Source: Dyadobacter tibetensis Y620-1 (lineage in GTDB: Bacteria; Bacteroidota; Bacteroidia; Cytophagales; Spirosomataceae). Taken from it: DNA of 64,000 bases. The DNA lies in assembly GCF_000566685.1 (NCBI RefSeq), contig NZ_AZQN01000001.1, positions 620,001-684,000 on the forward strand, written 5' to 3'. The stretch's first letter is position 1. Each line of letters opens with the position of its first letter. The translations under genes were made by a program, and so were the position numbers. Under the pieces are notes generated by a model that had not been told where the DNA came from, ran no database searches, and saw only the letters and a list, made by a program, of their open reading frames with translations. Positions 60,583 to 64,000 of the stretch are shown piece after piece.

Positions 60583-61359
60583 TTAATTTTTAGAAAAATG
60601 TCTTCCCTGATTCTGAAGTGCGTGGATAGAGACATTTAAAAAGAGAACTCCCGCTATGACCAGAGCAGTATAGGCTATAACTGGAGTCTGATCCCAATTC
60701 GCATGGGCTATGGCCGCCAGAGCCCATACGCCCACTATCGCTGACTCTCTAAGGTTTCGAAGCCATATAAGAGCCAAATAAACCAAACCTGAGGCACATA
60801 ACATAATTACGGTCCATTTCAGATCTGACATTCCCAAGCCATCCCATTGGATCTTTGTCAAAAAGGCCGCTACATTAGCAATGGAAGCGGCGACTATCCA
60901 TCCGGTATATATGGCAAAGGGCCACCATTCCAATACTACATGTTTCAAGGACAACATATCGAGCTCCATTCTGTTTTTTAGCACGATCGCCAACAATGAA
61001 CCTAGTAATACAAACATAAGCAATACTGACAGGGCTGTTTGATCGTATAGCCAAGCAATTACCCAAGCACTATTGGCCAGGCAGCTCAGCACAAATAACC
61101 ACCCGATCTTGCTGACCACCTTGGGCGGGTTTCCATTGCCAAATAAGCCCTGAGACTGATAAATTACAAAGGCAATAAGTAAAAGATATATAAATCCCCA
61201 GATAGAAAAAGCATAACCACTAGGCGTAAAATAATTTTGGTAAGATGCTGAAACCGTAGACATGGTCTGATCATTGAATATACCTGTATTGGATAGATAA
61301 TTCATTACAATGGTCATGATCAGAGCAATTATATTGGATATTTGAAGGGTTTTAGTCAT
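60583..61359 (-). CDS. TspO/MBR-like tryptophan-rich membrane protein
   Basis: 258 residues with about seven transmembrane helices. It resembles the longer tryptophan-rich TspO-like proteins of bacteria: NYFTPSGYAFSIWGFIYLLL, CLANSAWVIAWLYDQ, LEWWPFAIYTGWIVAASI and AIAHANWDQ. TspO proteins bind porphyrins or steroids in the membrane, but the long version has no defined role. It probably leads a two-gene transcript with the sulfite-oxidase-fold gene. Confidence 0.8.
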   Translation of the reverse strand: MTKTLQISNIIALIMTIVMNYLSNTGIFNDQTMSTVSASYQNYFTPSGYAFSIWGFIYLLLIAFVIYQSQGLFGNGNPPKVVSKIGWLFVLSCLANSAWVIAWLYDQTALSVLLMFVLLGSLLAIVLKNRMELDMLSLKHVVLEWWPFAIYTGWIVAASIANVAAFLTKIQWDGLGMSDLKWTVIMLCASGLVYLALIWLRNLRESAIVGVWALAAIAHANWDQTPVIAYTALVIAGVLFLNVSIHALQNQGRHFSKN

Positions 61360-61573
61360 TTTTCAATATTAGAGAGTGTTTGATAAATAAATTCAATTAT
61401 ACTAAATTTTAATGCCAGACAAACCAATTACTTCCCCACCCAGCCGCATTGAGAGCAATTTAGAGTTCTCACCCGGAGGTTTGAATGCATTTACCGAATC
61501 TATTCCCCATATTAGCATTAGGAAATATTAACCGGCGAGCACATATACGCCATGACTATCTTTACCCAATTAC

Positions 61574-64000
61574 ATGCATGTACATCATATCCCCGACATA
61601 TCCTTCGAAACCCTGTCACAAAATGATATTTTAAGGCAAAGTACAACTTTGCCCGATACCAAGGTCTTTGGATATCTGGGACTAAATCCTCAAGTAATAG
61701 TTTCGAATTATGCCGTTTTTCTGGTTCCAGAAGGAAATTCTTATTTCTATCAAACGGAGATAAGGCAGGATCAGTATGGTCTTAACCTAAGCTGCACGTG
61801 TAATTCCCCAAATGGAAAACTTTGCGATCATCAGGTCCGCAGCCTTTCTATTTTACTTCATAATAAAAATCTTAAAATATTTTTCGATAAAAAACTCAGA
61901 CATCAACGCCTACGTCAGGAAGGTGAAGATTATGGACTAAGTGCAGACGATGATCCAGATTTATATTTCCAAATACTGTATCAGGATAATCAGCTGCATT
62001 TTGTTCCGCTGATCAAGGATTTGATACCTATAAACGAAAATACTATTGAGCAGTTAGAACTTCAATTATGGCAGAATGTAGCTAGAACCAATAATTTACC
62101 TTCCATCTTGCCGGATATGGTCTTAGTGTTTGGAAGAAATAAATATTACGACCATTTATATCTGGAATTATATCAGGTAGAACGCAGTAAAAATGGCAAA
62201 ATAAAGGCCCCCTTACGGTTGTTAGACCCACTCGATTTGCTCGGAAAGTGTCAGCAAGTAGATCTTATTAAATTCTTCTCATCCCTACTTCGCTTCCGGA
62301 ATAGTTTCCGGGAAAGTACACCCGAAACGGACGTAGAAGCATTGGTAGAGGTTGTTAAAAATCCCCTGCAGCTGGAATGTTACTTTCATCAGCCAGAACG
62401 ATCAGATAACGTAACTGTTTCGAGCCTTAAATACATACAGCTGAACCAGCCTCATGCGGATATGGAGCTCTTGGTTACACAGAAAAAGCAATTTTTCGAA
62501 ATCCAGGGTCATCTATTGTTGGACGGAAAAAAATATAACCTGAGTACGGTTACGCCAAAGTTTGATTATTTCGTGCTAACGGCCGATAAAATGAACCTCA
62601 TTCAGAACCCCGATTATATGAATGTCATTTTCTTGTTCAACCGGCAGGACGAAAAATTGATTCTCCATGCTTCTAAGTATGAACTCTTTAAGGAACGGAT
62701 CTTGGTTAAAATTGAGGCGCAGATCAAAGTCATTTATAGCTACCTAAGAAGAGTCCCACTTTCCGATCTGTCTCCGGTCAACGAGGCTACCCGGCTTGAA
62801 AGAATCATCTACCTATCAGAATCAGGACATTTTATACTGATTACCCCTGTCATGCGCTATGGGCCCACGGAAGTTCCAATATTTTCCACTAGACAAGTTC
62901 ATGCTGTGGATCAACATGGAAATCCTTATATAGTACGACGGGATGAGGAAGAAGAGATACGCTTTGCCGCAGTAATAAAAAGGCAGCATCCCGATTTTAT
63001 AATGCAAGAACCCCGAGAATCATACTATCTGAATAAGAACACTTTTCTCGATGAAGATTGGTTTCTTAATGCCTTTGATGAATGGCGGGACCTGTCTATA
63101 AGAATCTACGGATTCAACCAACTTAGCAATAATATACGCAACCCCAATAAAGCGAAAATTTCGGTCATTGTAGCGAGTGGTATTAACTGGTTCCTACCGG
63201 AAATTCAGGTTTTTTTTGGTAAACAAAAAGTATCACTTAAGAATCTTCAAAAAGCTGCAAGGAATAAAAAAAGATATGTTTTACTTGAAGATGGAACGGA
63301 AGGCATTATGCCGGAAGAGTGGATACTACTTTTGGAGAAGTATTTTCGGGCTGGAGAACTGGAGGGCTCCGAATTCAGAATTCCTAAATACAACTTCCAG
63401 GTGGTTTCTGAACTTTTTGATAAGAGTCAACTCGATGAAACTGTTCAGTTAGAGCTGGAGAAGATCCAGGATAGAATGAACAATTTCCAGAGAATAAAGT
63501 ATCAAAAAACCCCTAAAGCCTTACGAACATCTCTCCGGAACTACCAAAAAGAAGGCTTGAACTGGCTAAGCTTTCTCGATGAATTTGGCTTTGGCGGTTG
63601 TTTGGCCGACGACATGGGTTTGGGGAAAACAGTGCAAATTATCGCTTTCATCCTATCATTAAAGGAAAAAAATGGGCGAAGATTGCATATGATCGTCGTA
63701 CCAACCTCATTGCTATTTAACTGGAGGGTCGAAATAGAGCGCTTTGCTCCAGATTTAAGGATAGAAATACATCACGGAAGTGCACGGCCAGTATTCAGTA
63801 AGGTGCAGGAAGAAACCGACATACTGCTGACTACCTACGGCACGATGGTGAGCGATATCAGATTGTTCCAAAAAATAGAATTCGACTATATCTTCCTAGA
63901 CGAATCGCAAGCGATAAAAAATCCCGATTCGCAGCGTTATAAAGCGGCAAGGACCCTCAAGTCCCGCAGCCGTATTGTGTTAACCGGGACCCCTTTTGAG
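61574..64000 (+). CDS. SWIM-SNF2 family DEAD/DEAH-like helicase (3' partial)
   Basis: 809 codons from the ATG at 61574 to the right edge without a stop, so the C-terminus is missing. An N-terminal SWIM zinc finger (Cys74, Cys76, Cys84, His86 in SCTCN ... LCDHQ) is followed by about 550 residues of weakly conserved sequence, then an SNF2 ATPase domain from YQKEGLNWLSFLDEFGFGG. Walker A is DDMGLGKTVQ near 679-688, the DEAH-box equivalent is DESQ at 776-779, and motif III is LTGTPFE at the end. SNF2 proteins translocate on double-stranded DNA. Helicase motifs IV-VI would lie outside. The role in this host is unknown. Confidence 0.92.
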   Translation, partial: MHVHHIPDISFETLSQNDILRQSTTLPDTKVFGYLGLNPQVIVSNYAVFLVPEGNSYFYQTEIRQDQYGLNLSCTCNSPNGKLCDHQVRSLSILLHNKNLKIFFDKKLRHQRLRQEGEDYGLSADDDPDLYFQILYQDNQLHFVPLIKDLIPINENTIEQLELQLWQNVARTNNLPSILPDMVLVFGRNKYYDHLYLELYQVERSKNGKIKAPLRLLDPLDLLGKCQQVDLIKFFSSLLRFRNSFRESTPETDVEALVEVVKNPLQLECYFHQPERSDNVTVSSLKYIQLNQPHADMELLVTQKKQFFEIQGHLLLDGKKYNLSTVTPKFDYFVLTADKMNLIQNPDYMNVIFLFNRQDEKLILHASKYELFKERILVKIEAQIKVIYSYLRRVPLSDLSPVNEATRLERIIYLSESGHFILITPVMRYGPTEVPIFSTRQVHAVDQHGNPYIVRRDEEEEIRFAAVIKRQHPDFIMQEPRESYYLNKNTFLDEDWFLNAFDEWRDLSIRIYGFNQLSNNIRNPNKAKISVIVASGINWFLPEIQVFFGKQKVSLKNLQKAARNKKRYVLLEDGTEGIMPEEWILLLEKYFRAGELEGSEFRIPKYNFQVVSELFDKSQLDETVQLELEKIQDRMNNFQRIKYQKTPKALRTSLRNYQKEGLNWLSFLDEFGFGGCLADDMGLGKTVQIIAFILSLKEKNGRRLHMIVVPTSLLFNWRVEIERFAPDLRIEIHHGSARPVFSKVQEETDILLTTYGTMVSDIRLFQKIEFDYIFLDESQAIKNPDSQRYKAARTLKSRSRIVLTGTPFE

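Overview
The window looks like a chromosomal segment of a Bacteroidota bacterium, probably from the Cytophagales/Sphingobacteriales side of the phylum (for example a Dyadobacter- or Spirosoma-like genus; this is inference, not shown). The grounds are a SusC/SusD pair, an outer-membrane beta-barrel receptor with a carboxypeptidase-regulatory domain, many Sec/lipoprotein-type exported proteins, the short Bacteroidota-type AMP nucleosidase, a single-subunit NADH dehydrogenase with a C-terminal membrane anchor, and promoter elements of the TAnnTTTG type. No rRNA, tRNA, CRISPR array, prophage or transposase was seen.

Layout. 1-3.6 kb: a signalling module (5'-truncated hybrid histidine kinase, stand-alone receiver, CheR, receiver-less CheB). 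3.5-8.9 kb: NDH-2, a thioredoxin-fold protein, Dps, a Crp-like regulator, small proteins and a LuxR-type response regulator. 9-15 kb (minus strand): a sugar operon with a FucP-type transporter, ROK kinase, esterase, TIM-barrel isomerase and glucose-6-phosphate isomerase. 16-20.2 kb: a tesA/ybbA/ybbP-like lysophospholipase-ABC transporter group. 20.4-25.4 kb: susC-susD preceded by two LacI-type operator-like palindromes. 25.4-41.3 kb: mostly housekeeping and envelope genes (AMP nucleosidase, MarR-YceI, Maf, GH13, SMP-30 and YbhE-like beta-propellers, GtrA, thiolase, MHS transporter with a small partner, CBM9-like protein, Hsp70/YegD).

41.3-47.4 kb is an accessory block: an isoquinoline 1-oxidoreductase-like molybdenum enzyme (2Fe-2S and Mo subunits), a truncated remnant of its third subunit, an NTF2-like gene with a decayed tandem copy beside it, and a divergent AraC regulator plus cupin. 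Two 14-bp direct repeats 21 bp apart lie between the divergent genes and are a good candidate AraC site. 47.6-53.4 kb holds a large Cys-rich nitronate-monooxygenase-like protein of unknown role, a small GNAT, and an AraC regulator followed by an outer-membrane receptor whose promoter carries another direct-repeat pair at 21-bp spacing.

53.6-64 kb: L,D-transpeptidase, DUF4202, topoisomerase III, a Gfo/Idh/MocA oxidoreductase, an intergenic hairpin repeat, a cysteine-free sulfite-oxidase-fold protein, a TspO-like membrane protein and a SWIM-SNF2 helicase cut by the right edge. No wholly new multi-gene system is proven. The best leads are the Cys-rich 610-residue protein, the two AraC operator pairs, the dyads in front of marR, and the eroding molybdoenzyme locus.
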